A stretch of 64,000 nt of DNA from Diplodia intermedia (lineage: Eukaryota > Ascomycota > Dothideomycetes > Botryosphaeriales > Botryosphaeriaceae). Below, in pieces: positions 32,665-44,441 of the stretch. The translations under genes were made by a program, and so were the position numbers. A model generated the notes under the pieces. The model was not told the origin of the DNA and did not search any database. It saw only the letters and a list, made by a program, of their open reading frames with translations. How positions within the stretch are numbered: position 1 is the first letter of the stretch; every line of letters begins with the position of its first letter. The DNA is taken from assembly GCA_021495925.1 (NCBI GenBank), contig JAKEKT010000042.1, positions 1 through 64,000 of the forward strand, read 5' to 3'.

Positions 32665-34504
32665 ATGGCTGAGCTAGAGCCCGAACAAGCCACCGCTACG
32701 TACGACCCGCCGCAGGAGATTGAGCCCGATGTAAGTTCAACCACTACACTTCCGTCGGTTGGAAGGTTTTGATATTCACGCGCAGACTTAACTACCAGTC
32801 GGCCACAGAATTCTCCGATGAGGCGTACGCCGAGTCTAGGCATGTATTAGCTATCCCGCCACTGCCGCCGCGACTGGCAGTCACCAAAACTCCGACTAAC
32901 TGGCATCTGTCAGCGCCTCGAGTGTCTTGACCTCGATCGCTTCCGAAATCAGGAGGGGTCGCGAGGAAAATGGCCGGATATACGCAGCCTACGGCTCTCA
33001 GGGTCGGCCTTCCCTTCCTGGCCGAGCATGCCGCTGACAATAAGCCCCAGAGTACATGCTCCCCGTCGACGAGTACGAGCTCGACCGGATGGATATGCAG
33101 CACCACAAGTACACCCTGCTCCAGGGCGACAAACTGTACCTCGCTCCGCTCCACGACGACCCGCAGAAAATCCTCGACATCGGCACAGGTGGGGACGCCA
33201 AACACCCGCCCTTCTACGCACCCACCTTTCCTGACACACATCGGTAGGGACCGGCATCTGGGCCATCGAAATGGCCGAAAAGTTCCAGTCGGCCGAGGTC
33301 AGTACACGCACCATGCGTCGAAAAAAAAAAGCGAGCAGCCGTTGACCCGAAACCAGGTCGTCGGGACCGACATCGCACCGGTGCAACCAAACTGGTATGT
33401 GGGGGGAGAGGCGGGGGCGCAGATCCTACTGTTCTTGAGCATTATTAGTAGTGGTCGGTGGGCTAACCGGTCCCGAACCGAGAAATACAGGACGCCGCCA
33501 AACTGCTACTTCGAGGTCGACGACTGCGAGCTGGACTGGCAGTTCAAAAAGGACAGCTTCGACTTCATCCACACGCGCGACTGCTACCTCTCGATCCGGA
33601 ACTGGCCGCGGCTGATCGGCCAAGCGTACGAGTATGTTCTTTTTTTCTTCTCCCTCATCCCTGCCCCTTATCCGTCCACCGCCAGTCCGAAACAACAGCA
33701 ACAATAATACCACCACCGCCTAACCACAACCACACCCACAACAAACAACAGCCACCTCAAACCCGGCACCGGCTGGCTCGAGCTCTCGTGCGTCTGGCCC
33801 GTCCCGCGCAGCGACGACGGCACGCTCGACCCCGCGTCCGGCTACGTCGAGCTGTGCCGGACCTTCCGCGACATCGGCCAGGCCATCGGCGCCGACGCCG
33901 ACGCGCCGCGGCGCTACGCGCGATACATGCGCGACCGCGGCTTCGTCGACGTCGACGAGGTCGTCTTCAAGGTGCCCACGTCCGAGTGGCCCAAGGACGG
34001 CCGCCTGAAGCGCGTCGGCGCCCTCGAGCGCCTGAACCTGCTCGAGGGCGGCGAGGCGTTTTTGCTGAGAGGTATGTCGTGTGTGTGTGTGTGTGTGTAA
34101 TGTGGTGCGGTGCGGTGCGGTGCGGTGCGGTGCGGTGCGGTGCGGTGCGGTGGTTTACGTCATTCCTTTCTTTTTCTTTGCCTTTTTTTTTTTTGCTTTT
34201 TCCCCTTTATGTCGTTTTGGATGGAAGCTTTCTGTTCCACAGAAGTACTGATCTTCTTCTTTGTTTTCTACTAGGAATGACAAAAGAGTTCGGCCGATCG
34301 CGTGAGGAGATGGAGGTGATGCTGATGCGGATGCGCAAAGAGCTGATGGCCAACAAATTCCACAGCTACGTTTCGTTGTGCGTTGTCCCACCTTCCTTCG
34401 CGGAAGTAGAAAAGAGAAAAACAATAAACACATATACTGACCCGGCCGCCAGCTACGTCGTGTACGGTAGAAAACCCGAAAGGACCGCCGGAGCTGATGG
34501 GTAG
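32665..34504 (+). CDS. LaeA-like SAM-dependent methyltransferase
   Basis: 345 residues in ten exons: 32665-32730, 32799-32839, 32914-33002, 33051-33188, 33248-33297, 33357-33394, 33491-33631, 33752-34071, 34275-34377 and 34453-34504. Phases join throughout. The N-terminus is acidic, then REENGRIYAAYGSQEYMLPVDEYELDRMD, typical of LaeA/UMTA proteins, is split by an intron. Motif I is ILDIGTGTGIWAIEMAE, followed by VVGTDIAPVQPNW and FDFIHTRD. LaeA is a nuclear regulator of secondary metabolism, but most relatives are cluster-resident or orphan methyltransferases, so LaeA's function must not be assumed. Intron 2 (32840-32913) appears to use a GC donor. The intron at 34072-34274 contains TG and TGCGG microsatellites. 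Confidence 0.88.
34080..34150 (+). repeat. TG dinucleotide and TGCGG pentanucleotide microsatellites
   Basis: About nine TG units at 34080-34098, then nine tandem TGCGG units at 34106-34150, all inside an intron of the LaeA-like gene. Confidence 0.9.
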
Positions 34505-35225
34505 GAATGTATGAACGCCTCCGGGGCCCCCCTCGGGATGTCCGTCTGTTCGTAGCGTTCTCGCTCCTCCAGCATACTACTCTCCAACCAAAATCCAAAA
34601 GTCTGGGATGCATGTACGACCGCCGGCCATTGCAGCATTTGGTATTTCCGATCCCAGTGAAGATCCCCTCCCGCATTAAGTCGCCGTGGCGGCTGGGGTG
34701 CACGAGAAGTCCAAGGCCGTACGGATAAGGATGAGGCAAACGAAGATCTGATCCTCCGAACAGCCCTTCCCCGCCTTGGCAGGTAGCCTCACCGAGCCCA
34801 TGGACGGTCTGGCCGGAGGCCACCAGTCGGAAGATAATAAGCTGAGGGTTTGATTGGAGAAGTTCTGCGGCAGCTGACGAGTGCGTGGATCTTGTGGCTT
34901 ACTGCCTGGACGCCTGACCGTTATGTCGGTTGCATGGTACGTACCGGATCCACACATCTCATGCGTTTCACCCCCCAAACACAGAATTTTAAGCGACCTT
35001 TTGCTCTCGAAAAAAAGGATGAAACCGCAGATCAAACTCGTTGCTGATTTCTCATGAGAGGTGTGACAGCCGCTGAAAGCAGGGCGATTAGCTAACATAC
35101 TTCCCTTGGACGCCAGAGATGTGCAACTCTCGTTGAAGTCCGGGACATTGCTAATGCCAGTTGCCAGCAGCCAAGTATATGAGATGGAAGCCTCAAAATA
35201 TAATGAAACTCAATAGGCCTCCTGT
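34505..35225. other. convergent intergenic region
   Basis: 3' flanks of the LaeA-like gene and the RING-like gene. No gene, RNA or repeat recognised. Confidence 0.5.
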
Positions 35226-37791
35226 TCACCTCCTGACGGCACGCCTCCCGCCTGTGGATGAGAAGAGGCCTCGGCTCTCCGCAACCTGATGACCCGCAGG
35301 ACCGCCAAAGCCCATCCCGCTTTCCTGGTTTTGATAGAACGATGTAGGCGCCTGACGATTCGAACTTCCAACCAGGTTCAGTGCGTCGTTCCGAGTAAAT
35401 GCTCTCCTGGATGATTCTGGCGGAGCATACTGAGGTATCGACTGCATGCGCGGCGTCTGAAATGGTTCAGGAATTCGAGCTGTTCTCTGGAGCTGGGGCA
35501 CAGAGCCAAAATATGAAGAAGAAAGCCGAGTTTGTTCCGGACGCACAAAGTAACCATCTTGAGTTCGCTGAGGATTATGTGCGATAAAAGGGCGGCTGGC
35601 GTTAGCTCCCCGGGGTGCCAGCGTACTGTTTTCCTGGTACAGAGGCTGATTCTGAGTTTGGTCTCGTGGGACACTGATGAAAGAAAGACCATTGAGACTA
35701 CGCGGCTGACTCCATTTGCTTTGAGGAGGAGCCATTGATGCGTCAATTCTCTTGGTTACAGTACCCACACGAGCGTTTGCGGATAGACCTGCTACACCAG
35801 GGCTGAGGCCGGAACGAGCTCCTCCTCGCAGTCTTGAAAAGAATGGACTTGAATTCTGGCCTACGTGTGGCATTCCAGAGACATGATGTGCCCCTGCCAA
35901 TGGCGTGATAGGCTCGTGATTTAGACGTTGACGCCTCTCCGGCTTTTGTGGATACATGGAGGACTCTTGTCGTCTCAATTGATCGCTTCCAACGTCTGGT
36001 TTCCGGGTGTTCGGCCAGTTGTCTAGTTGCCGGTTGCGGTGGGATGTGGACGAGTCCTCAAACGTGGTTCGATCATGCAATTGCTTGAATACAGGTTGTC
36101 GGATGGTTTCTGGTTGCCTATCGTACACATGGAACGCCGCTTCGTTTTCGTAGATACCTCCCGGCCCATTAGCGTGTAGGAGATCGTTGCGCCGGCCGTG
36201 TTGTGGATGCCTTTCGTCTCCCATATTGTCCGGCAAATGCTCTGTGGAATGACGTATACCTCCGGTCATGAGGTATTTCCCGCGGTTTTCAGGCTGGTTG
36301 AGAAGTTTCGATGTATGCGGGATACGTTGGCGCGCTTCTTTGTTGGAGTACCCATGCCATTTGCCGTCCTCCAGTACTTGTACCTCGGGGATATTTGTTG
36401 GATCGGAGAGGAATTCATTCGAAGCGCATTGTTTTTGGTTTTGTACGATCTCCTCCGTTGGGCCAGGCACAAGGAATTCTTGCATAGTCCCTCTAGTGTC
36501 GGGAATACGGTCTTTATCATTGTGGCTCTGGTGTTGTTGGTCGTATCCAGAAGCATTGCCGTGGTTCATGTACTCGGAAAGTTTTCTTTTCCGACCAGAG
36601 CTCGATTCGGAGAGGTGGGTCTGCGCTTTTAAGCAGGAGCTGTTAGCTGATACGAAACGGCAATGATCTGAGAGGAGAAAACGGTCTCTACCTGTTCTGT
36701 AATCGGTACGTGTATTGTCGGTGGGCATCCTTGCTGTTGAGGCCTCCCTCCCACGGGCAGTGAGCTCAGGGTGGTTCGTATCTGCGGCCTGTCCAGACCT
36801 GTCGCCCACCACGTCGCGGAAAGAATAGTCCTTTTTAGGCACGGCGTAGCCCAGGTCAGCGAGCTGTTCTCGTAGTTGGTTCACCTCTCTATCAACGGAT
36901 GAGCCCCACGTCAACAAGCCATAACGCGAGGAACTTACTCTACGACCATGGGCCACTGCTTCAGGTAGTGTGTGACCTTCGGAAGCCTCTGCTTCCATTT
37001 GCCAATATTCGCGTTATCTTCATCGAGTGATGAGAGCCTGGCCTTTAGCTCTTTGTTTTCCGTGGCTAATGCTGCGTTCTGGGAAGCGGCCTTCTTTGCT
37101 TGTAGCTCGGTCTCACGCCTTTCTTGCTCCAACTCGTTGAGCTTGTGCGCCGCAGATGTGCTATAACGGATGAGGGAAAGATATTGGAACTGGCAGAGTG
37201 AGCAGAGTGAGAAAGTTCACGCAACCGAGAAGACCACACCTGTAAAGCCTCCCTCTCCACGCTCTGGCCTTGGAGTTTCATCGGTGGTACTTGGAATAGG
37301 ACGTCTGGTATATCGGGATCAAAGTTGCCGGGTCGCAAGCCTCGCACAGCATAAAGCGTCTTCGGCTTCTCGTCGTTCTTGTCCCTGCGGCATAGTGGAC
37401 ATGGCGCTTTGGGATGTTGGCCCTTCGGATGGAAAGGCGCACCTACGGCCCGGGGCCTCGTCAGCCTGGCACAGCTTAGAAACTGAACAATAGAGGTGAC
37501 CGGCTCACCGCCACCTTCGAGATGCTTGCCACACGTCAAGTGCATGCATTGAGTGAGCCAGAGGCTGGTAACGCGTCGGTCTGCTGTGTGAGCTCGGCCA
37601 TCTTGGAAATCTGTCTCAGTCGCGCCGGGACCACCTTTGCCGTAGATGTCGGAGACGCTGGCCTGGCAGATGTCGCAGGTGAATATGACTTCCAGGGCAC
37701 CCGGAAATTGTCCCGTACTTGGTGCAGGCGCCATGACTGGCCTTCGAAGATCGTCGCTGTGAGGTGGGAGGGGATGCGGTGGAGGCGGCAT
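35226..37791 (-). CDS. RING-like zinc-finger protein with coiled coil and disordered tail
   Basis: 799 residues in four exons: 37791-37509, 37442-37240, 37189-36939 and 36888-35226. ATG 37791 is the first in-frame ATG; a further 5' exon is not excluded. A RING-like cysteine/histidine set is visible: TCDICQASV, then LTQCMHLTCGKHLEGGG and APCPLCRRDK. A coiled coil follows (LNELEQERRETELQAKKAAS and LATENKELKARLSSLDEDN). The last ~550 residues are polar and disordered. This RING + coiled coil + unstructured tail layout recalls meiotic ZIP3/HEI10-type SUMO/ubiquitin ligases, but the identity is not established. A 66-base stretch (36699 down to 36634) has donor, branch and acceptor signals and is in frame, so a shorter 777-residue form is possible. 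Confidence 0.75.
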
Positions 37792-38099
37792 GGACCCTGG
37801 GTCTGATGCGCGTTTGCCTGGCGTGCCTGCCAAATGCAGTACCCGCTCGATCAGGCACAGCAGAGGCAGGACTCGATTTGACTGCTCCCAACAGGATGCA
37901 ATACGTGAGCGTTGGCTTTGGTCACGCGTCTCATTATTACATGCTCTGCCCTGCAGAGTCCAACATGCTGCACAAAATCACGGTGTTGTTGACCGCACCT
38001 GAAAATTAAGGCATACGAACGAAAGCCGCAATCTCTTCCTGTGCTATATTTACACAAGCAACTCCATCTCTATTCTCTTTTCTAGGAACTACCTCGCTC
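37792..38099. other. intergenic region
   Basis: 5' flank of the RING-like gene and 3' flank of the complex I gene; same-strand neighbours. Nothing recognised. Confidence 0.5.
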
Positions 38100-38945
38100 C
38101 TACGTGAAAGTCCTGCAAGGGTATCTGTGACAAAGTTAGCACAACGCAAGTCCTCCAAACGAAGTACCCGAATCGGGCGGAAAGGGTCCCACTCACTCTC
38201 CCTCATACGACTGCTCCTCCTCCAGATGGTACTTCTTCTCGCCCAGCTTCCCGGTCGTGTGGTGACCGCTCGGCAGCGGCGGCAGGCCGTCCTCGCCCAG
38301 CACGCTCTTCACCGCCGCAGGCTCCTTCTCGAAGAAGGCAGCGACGCCCTTCTGGCCCTCCTCGCTCACGGCGACGAGCTTGTTCTTGCCGGCCTCGCCG
38401 ATCAGCTCGACCTTTTCGTTGGCGGCGCTGCCGACGCTGAGCAGGCCGACGACGTCGCCCTGCGTGACGGCCGCCAGGCGCGGGTAGTTGCGGCGCACGT
38501 CGCGCTTCCAGTACGGGTTGTCGGCGATGTCGCCCGCGGGCACCGTCACCGGGTCGTCGTACGTCTTGGGGTCGAGCGCGCCCGGGGGCGGGTTGCGGAA
38601 CTGCGGGTTCAGCGGCACGCCGGTGCTGCGCTTCGAGTCGACGGCGAGGATGTTGCTGATGCGCGCCCAGATGCCTTCGGGCTGCACCGTGTACTTCTGT
38701 TGCACCCCTCCCCAATGCGGCACTGTGTCAATGATGTCTCACGCAAGGTCGAGGTTTACGTAGGCGGGCTCAATGGCTCGCCCCCCGACGCCGCGCTCCG
38801 GTGGCCGCGGTGGTCGGGAGAGCTTGCAGGGCCAGGGAAACGGAGGCGCGGGCGAAGGCTAAAGCAGGCGAGCGGAGGGCAAGCGCACCTTGAAGGAGGC
38901 GGCCTGAGCGACCTTGGCCGCGGCGGACTTGACCGGCTGCGACAT
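38100..38945 (-). CDS. NADH-ubiquinone oxidoreductase 21.3 kDa-type subunit (complex I accessory subunit)
   Basis: 193 residues (about 21 kDa) in three exons: 38945-38889, 38696-38197 and 38124-38100. The central part (KYTVQPEGIW, GVPLNPQFRNPPPGA, DDPVTVPAGDIADNPYWKRD) matches the fungal 21.3 kDa complex I accessory subunit. Acting site: inner mitochondrial membrane, in respiratory complex I. The splice from exon 1 uses AAG|GTGCGC and acceptor CAACAG at 38697; this is the only frame-consistent join found. A second intron with GTGAGT, branch TGCTAAC and CACAG lies just before the first stop, so the tail becomes EYPCRTFT rather than ending at EGE. A housekeeping gene, marking return to core sequence. 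Confidence 0.88.
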
Positions 38946-39398
38946 TGTGGTGGTTATCCGGGGGTTCGGAGTGGAGAGTTGAGATGGCCGTTGACGTTGG
39001 AGGTGCTGCCGCCAACCGTGATGCGGCGCTGTCTTGGCGGTTGGCGGGAGTTCAAGTCAGCGAGGTGCTGATTGGTCACTGCTTATTTCTGCCTCAGGCA
39101 ACAAGGCATCCCAGCCCGCATCTGCCTCACAAGAAATAGTACACCATACTTACATGGCTAGTTGAATCTAGTATCTAGATAGATTTGCACGCATTCAAAA
39201 CTCACCTCTGCGTCTGGATTCCAGATTCAACTACCCACATAGGAAGAGTATAGCATCTTCAGCGGTGCTTAGAGGGCTGCCATGAGCGAACGTTCAATTA
39301 TCCTATTCAGTCAACCCGACGATATTAACATCCCCACGAATCCTTCCACTCCATCGATACTAGCAGTGCCCTAGTAGGAATGATATCCGCTAATCACA
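38946..39398. other. intergenic region with a dispersed inverted-repeat copy
   Basis: 5' flank of the complex I gene and 3' flank of the large disordered protein. Contains the repeat copy at 39149-39252. Confidence 0.5.
39149..39252 (-). repeat. dispersed inverted-repeat element, copy A
   Basis: The ends TTACATGGCTAGTTGAATCT and, inverted, AGATTCAACTACCCACATAG form terminal inverted repeats. Read on the minus strand, the ~104-base unit aligns along its length with the plus-strand copy at 44200-44333 (shared ACTCTTCCTA, GTGAGTNTTGAATGCG, GATTCAACT). A small non-coding, MITE-like family. Confidence 0.7.
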
Positions 39399-42300
39399 TC
39401 AATCTCCTCCCCTCTCCGCCTCCAATTTAACCTTCTCTCCTTCCTCCAAGTCCTGCAAGTACCTCATCAAGTCCATCGTGGTACCCTCAGCACTTCCAAT
39501 GCTAAGAAAGCTATCGTTCCTCGCAAGATACTCCCCATTCTTGCCTTCGTTTTCACCATGGCCACCTGACAACGTCCTAAACCTGACCTTCTCCCCATTT
39601 CCGGCATCTAAATGACCCGTGCTGGCAAGACGGAATGCGGTAGCTGCCGATGACGACTTCTGATGCTTGTGAGCCAACAGTGGCCTCTTAGCCAACTCGC
39701 TGGCATTTGGGTCTTCGGAGCTGCCGCCGAAGTTCGGAACTTGTACGCAAGACTCGTAAAGCTGTGAGTATAGGCGGGCGTCCGAACGCCATTCCTCCGA
39801 CGACCTCTGTGCCGCCCGCGGTGGGCGCTTCACCGCTGGGGCGGTTTTGCCCTCCTCCGTCACATCTTCCACCTGCCTTCCCAGGCGCGTGGGCGTCATG
39901 AGGAACTTTTGCCGGGCATCATCCATGACGTCTTGGAAATCCTGGCTTGGCGTGTTGAACCGTGTCCAGGTACGCGCATTGCTCCACCACTCAGCGGAGC
40001 TATCAACCTTTTTCCTGGAGCGACCGAGGTCATTGCCGTAAGCGCCTGTGAAGAGACGAGCGTTGGCTGTCCAAGAGCCGTCTGAATTGTCTGTCTTGCT
40101 CTCCTCACGGCGGTTCATGGGCTGAACCTGGAACTCGACTTTGCTCTCCTTCGCCTTGTCCTCCACGCCAGTGGCCTCTGGATCATTCCCCACGACGGTG
40201 AGATCCACTTTCGAGGTGGAACCATCTGTCTGCAATCCCCCTGAGTTTTCCCGGGACTCGAGCTGGATAGGCGAGAAGACTGGGGGTAAGATTTCCAGCT
40301 CTGGATGCTCAAGCGTGGCGCTCTCAGCAACCGAGCTGCGGTGTCCGTGGCCGTGCCTTCTGAATTCCTCGCTCTGGCTCCTGAACAGACCGATGTAGTG
40401 CTTGAAAAGGCTGAAATTGCGGCTGAAGGTCATGCTCTTGCTCTTTGACATACCACTGCGGGTCTTCGATCTCTTCTTGGAACGAAGCGTGGTAAGCCGT
40501 CTCGCCGCACTCTTGCTGGTATCCTCGTCCTCAGTCGAACTTTCGTTTTCAGTTCCTGCCGTGCCGGGAGATTCGTATGCAAAGTCCCGAGTCAGCACGT
40601 TGTCAGCTTCACCGGCAGCTCCTGTACGCTGCTCTCTAGTGTGACTGGGGAAGCGGCTCCAGGCACTGAGGTCGCACAGATCGGCTTCCGCGAGTGTCGT
40701 TCCGCCCCAAGTATCGAGGTGGTGGTCCTTCTCAATCGAGACGACGCTGGGTTCTTCTCCCTTGACCGAAGTCCCAGGAGAGATGCCAGTCGACGGCACC
40801 AAAGAACCAGAAGCTGCGCTCCATCTGAGCTCATCGCCCAACATCCCACGGCTCATGCTCTGCCGCATCAACTCTTCTCCGAATCCCGTCGTCTCCAACG
40901 GGTCGAGCAGCATCGTCGCTGACCTCTGAAGACCGGGCCCGGCACCACCAAACGTGAAATCATCTGCAATAGCCGGGCCCTTGCCCTTGCGATCGCTTTG
41001 TTGGGACCGCGCACTGAGGGCGCTCGCGCTTCCGCTGCGTTCTCGAAATAAGCCGCGTGCCTCGGCTTTGCCTCCCTTTTCCGGCGACAAAAACATCGCA
41101 CTTTTCTCCTCTCGGTGTTTTTTCAGAGCCTTCTCCCACACGGCACCCTGGCCGATGCCATTGCGGCCGTCGCCAATGAGCCAAGAGCGAGAGAGTCGGC
41201 CGGGCCGATGTTCCTCAACAGCTTCCGACACCGTGGACTGTTTTTGCTCTCGAACAGGTGGATCTTCGACAGATTCCGAAGATGCATGTGGGTCAGCAGG
41301 TCCATCCGTCTGGCTTTCAAAACCACGAGCTCCTTTGGATTGTTTCTCTCTAGAATCACGAATAGCCAGATGCTCCTCAGATCTCGACCTCTTCCTGAGA
41401 TGCAGCGCAGGACTGTGCGACGCACGCCGCAAGTTCGAGTAAGTTTTGCTGCGAAAAAACGAGAAGGTCGAGAACCTCTTGCTGGGCGTCTTGACGCTCG
41501 GTGTCGTCTTCTTGTGCTTGGCGCTACTTGGCTCCGCCGCTGGAGCCGGCGTAACGATCTGTGCTCTCGGTGTCTTCTCGATCGATGCAGACGACGAGGG
41601 TGACTCGGCCGCAGTGACGGGAGTGATATCCAAAGAGCTGTCCGTCGTCTCTTCAGGGCTCTGCTGATTCGGCTGCAGAGCCGCGTCCTCCCCTGCGTCG
41701 GTCGTCTGGTCCGACGAATCTACAAACTCGAATGGATGCCGCTTACCCTTCTCTTTTGTAGCTTCACGGCCGTTCTCAACCGCCTCGAGCTTCTCGTTTG
41801 CCGTCCTGAACGTCAAGCCCGTATCCGTCCTTTTGAGCAGGTTCATCGAGCTCGAGGGCGGAAAGGTACCGGGCATGGTCGAAGCCTCCACCACTGAATC
41901 CTCCTTAGCACTTGCCTTTGGTTTCTCATCCGGCACTTCGACATCCCCCATCCCCAACATGCCCATATCACCCAAGTTCAACACTTCGTACCCGCTCTTC
42001 CTGACAATGGTCCCATAGCCGGTGGCGGGAAAGTAGCTCACAGGAATACTCGATCCAGATAACGCCACAGGCGTACAGGAGTTGCTGCTTGTCAAGCTAT
42101 TCTGACGGGTCGAATACACAGAGCTGGGCTCGTACACGCTGCTGGTCGTCCCCGACACGACGTTGCCCCAGCCTTCGGGCACGCGGCCACTCGTAAACCC
42201 AGACGACGAGCAGCGCAGCCTCCGCGTTGCCCTCACCGTGCTGTCGCTCGGTTGCGTATGTAGAGGTGGCGCCAGGCTCTGCTCACCACCGCTCGCGACG

Positions 42301-43782
42301 CTGTCCCGCGGCTGCTGCTGCGTTTCTGTGGTCGGCGTGCCCGAGTCGCCCGACAGCGTGCTGTCGGAGCGAAGATGCTGCGAGATTCGCATGTTGTGCA
42401 AGTGCACGCTGACGCTTTCCGAGTCGGGAAGATTGCGGGGATGGTCATTGACAGAGGCGTGGCGGGCGAGGCCAGGGATGACGCTCAAAGTTCGGTGCTC
42501 CGCATCGGGTAAGGCTTCAGACCTGGAGCGGTAGGTACTATCGGTGCTGCGATCCGTACTTGGAGGCGAGGCGAATGGGACCTTGCTCGGAAAGAGTCGA
42601 GTCTCATTGAGCTTAAGTGCGTCGTGAGCTTCCTCCTGGGGCATGTCTTCGGATATAGTGTGCTTCGGTTCACTGAGTGGGAGGTTGAGAGTGGGTGTTG
42701 CTTCTGACGAGAGGCGCCAAGCTTTGCTGTTGCAAGCTGCATTGAAGCTGGGCAGCTCTGTGGCTCTGAGATCTGGTGCCACGGGCTGTAGGTTGTCTGC
42801 AGACTTCGAACGCCTGCGCAGGTGCTGTTCCGCGAACTTTTTCCAGGGGCTACTTCTGCCGCTGGACTGGTATAGCTGGAGCAGATCTTCGACACTACCA
42901 TTGCATGGAGGTAGCACGCCTAAGTCTGAGGCGTTCTCGGGTATGTGAACGGACAGGGCGGGGGCGCTGGTGCTGGGTTCGGTCCATCTACACAACAATA
43001 ATCAGTTACACCGTTTCGCCGGCATCTGATCAATGTAAGTAGACTCACCCGTATGGCTCACCACCAGTACTTTTTTTAGTCCAATCAATGCTGCTCACGT
43101 CGCCTCTCCTATCGGTGCTGCGTTTGTTTTTGATAGGCGACAGCTTCGCCTTTTCCTCGTCGTTTTCAGAAAGCGTCACCTGCTTCGTCAAACGGTCGAC
43201 GACACTGTCTCTGAGATCCGGCAAGCTCGCAGCATCGGAGTCATACGTCCGATCAAGCAAGACCTCTCTTGTCCCAGTACCAACAGGATGCATCTCGACA
43301 GCAGCATCGCCATCCTTCTGGCTCGTCAGTTTCGACTTCTTGTTCTTGACTTTCTTGTTGCCGCATGAGTCTTGCTGCTGCTCCTTCTGCGCCTTGTCCT
43401 TGGCGGCAGCTGATTTTTTCACGTTAGACAGACTGAGGTTCGACCTACTCAGGTCCCGCGTCAGACGCTTCAAGAGCTTTCGCTTCTTGGGCTTGCTGCC
43501 ACTCTTGTCGTCATCTGGAGTTCTCTCGACAGCCGTGGCAGGCCTCGAACGCGGCTTAGGGCCGAGCAGCGCCATGCTGGAAGCGAGACCAGCAGACTGC
43601 GGCACGGTCGAGCCCGCTTCGGCAAAGATTTGCTGTAGCTCAATGGATTCACTGGTGGTGTGAGGGCCGCTGCGTTGTTCCGATTGCTGTGGGTGACGGC
43701 GAAATGGCTGTGGAGAGTTGGGGCGAGAGTCCGTATGTGCGTTGCAGCACAGTGCTTCTGCGACCGCTGGGGGTGGAGGCAT
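39399..43782 (-). CDS. large Ser-rich, mostly disordered protein
   Basis: 1440 residues in two exons (43782-43049, 42987-39399). The start is the first in-frame ATG (MPPPPAVAEAL). The sequence is dominated by Ser, Thr, Glu, Lys and Arg, with basic patches (KPKKRKLLKRLTRD) and many SP/TP sites, as in cytoskeletal, polarity or signalling scaffolds. No enzyme domain or membrane segment is seen. Near the C-terminus a short motif recurs three times: SWTANARLFT, WWSNARTWTR and EWRSDARLYS (consensus W-x-[AS]-[ND]-A-R-x-[FWY]). A motif NFSLFKHYIGLFRSQSEEF lies shortly before. Function unknown; a single uninterrupted 3.6-kb exon supports a real gene. Confidence 0.8.
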
Positions 43783-44441
43783 GATGGCAGGGCTCGTCTC
43801 GTAACGCCTGGGACCTGCTTGCGATGGCTGCTTACACGTCGTTCGATCGGGCAATTGCCCGCGGGCGAGCTGCAGCGACGTGTACCAAGGCCACAAACGC
43901 CGCTTGCTCGGCACCTGGAATCGCAGAACCGGTGCTGCGCGACGAGATGTGTGATGTTTCGGGAATATGATCAAGATCGAACAATGCAGGAATAAGAGAG
44001 AAGAAGTGAGATGAACGGGCCCGGGAGAGAGGCATTTAGGGCCCTGAGACCACTAGCCGATACAGGAGGAAGGGGCAAACAACACACCTAGCGGAAGCTG
44101 CGACGAAGACTCCAAAAGCGCCTTAGCGATCCCGGATCACACGCTCTACAACAGGCGACAGGAGACTGAAGCCCATTAGGTCCTGCTGGAGATGCTAGGT
44201 ACACTCTTCCTACATGGGTGGCTGAATCCATTGTCCTGGCGTAGATGTGAGTCTTGAATGCGGGCAATTGCGTCCAGACAATTGATTCAACTGCCCGCGT
44301 ACATGGTGCAATACCTCTGTGAGGCAGCCGCAGCTGGATTCAATGTTCACCCATCGTGCTATTGTCACTGTCAGCACTACAGGAAGGGTCGGTTCGCCCA
44401 GTGATTACACTTTTCATTCATAACCGGCTAACTCAAGTTCG
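43783..44441. other. intergenic region with a dispersed inverted-repeat copy
   Basis: 5' flank of the large disordered protein and 3' flank of the nucleotidyltransferase. The frame upstream of ATG 43782 stays open without an ATG to about 43974. Contains repeat copy B. Confidence 0.5.
44200..44333 (+). repeat. dispersed inverted-repeat element, copy B
   Basis: TACATGGGTGGCTGAATCC at 44211 is mirrored by GATTCAACTGCCCGCGTACATG at 44284, so the unit can fold back. Related to copy A (39149-39252, opposite strand). Its ends (TACACTCTTCCTACATGGG and TGCAATACCTC..TGAGGCAG) also match copy C at 62945. Confidence 0.7.

Noticed and set aside
43783..43974. N-terminal extension of the large disordered protein
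   Set aside because: The frame is open but has no ATG; ATG 43782 is the first possible standard start.
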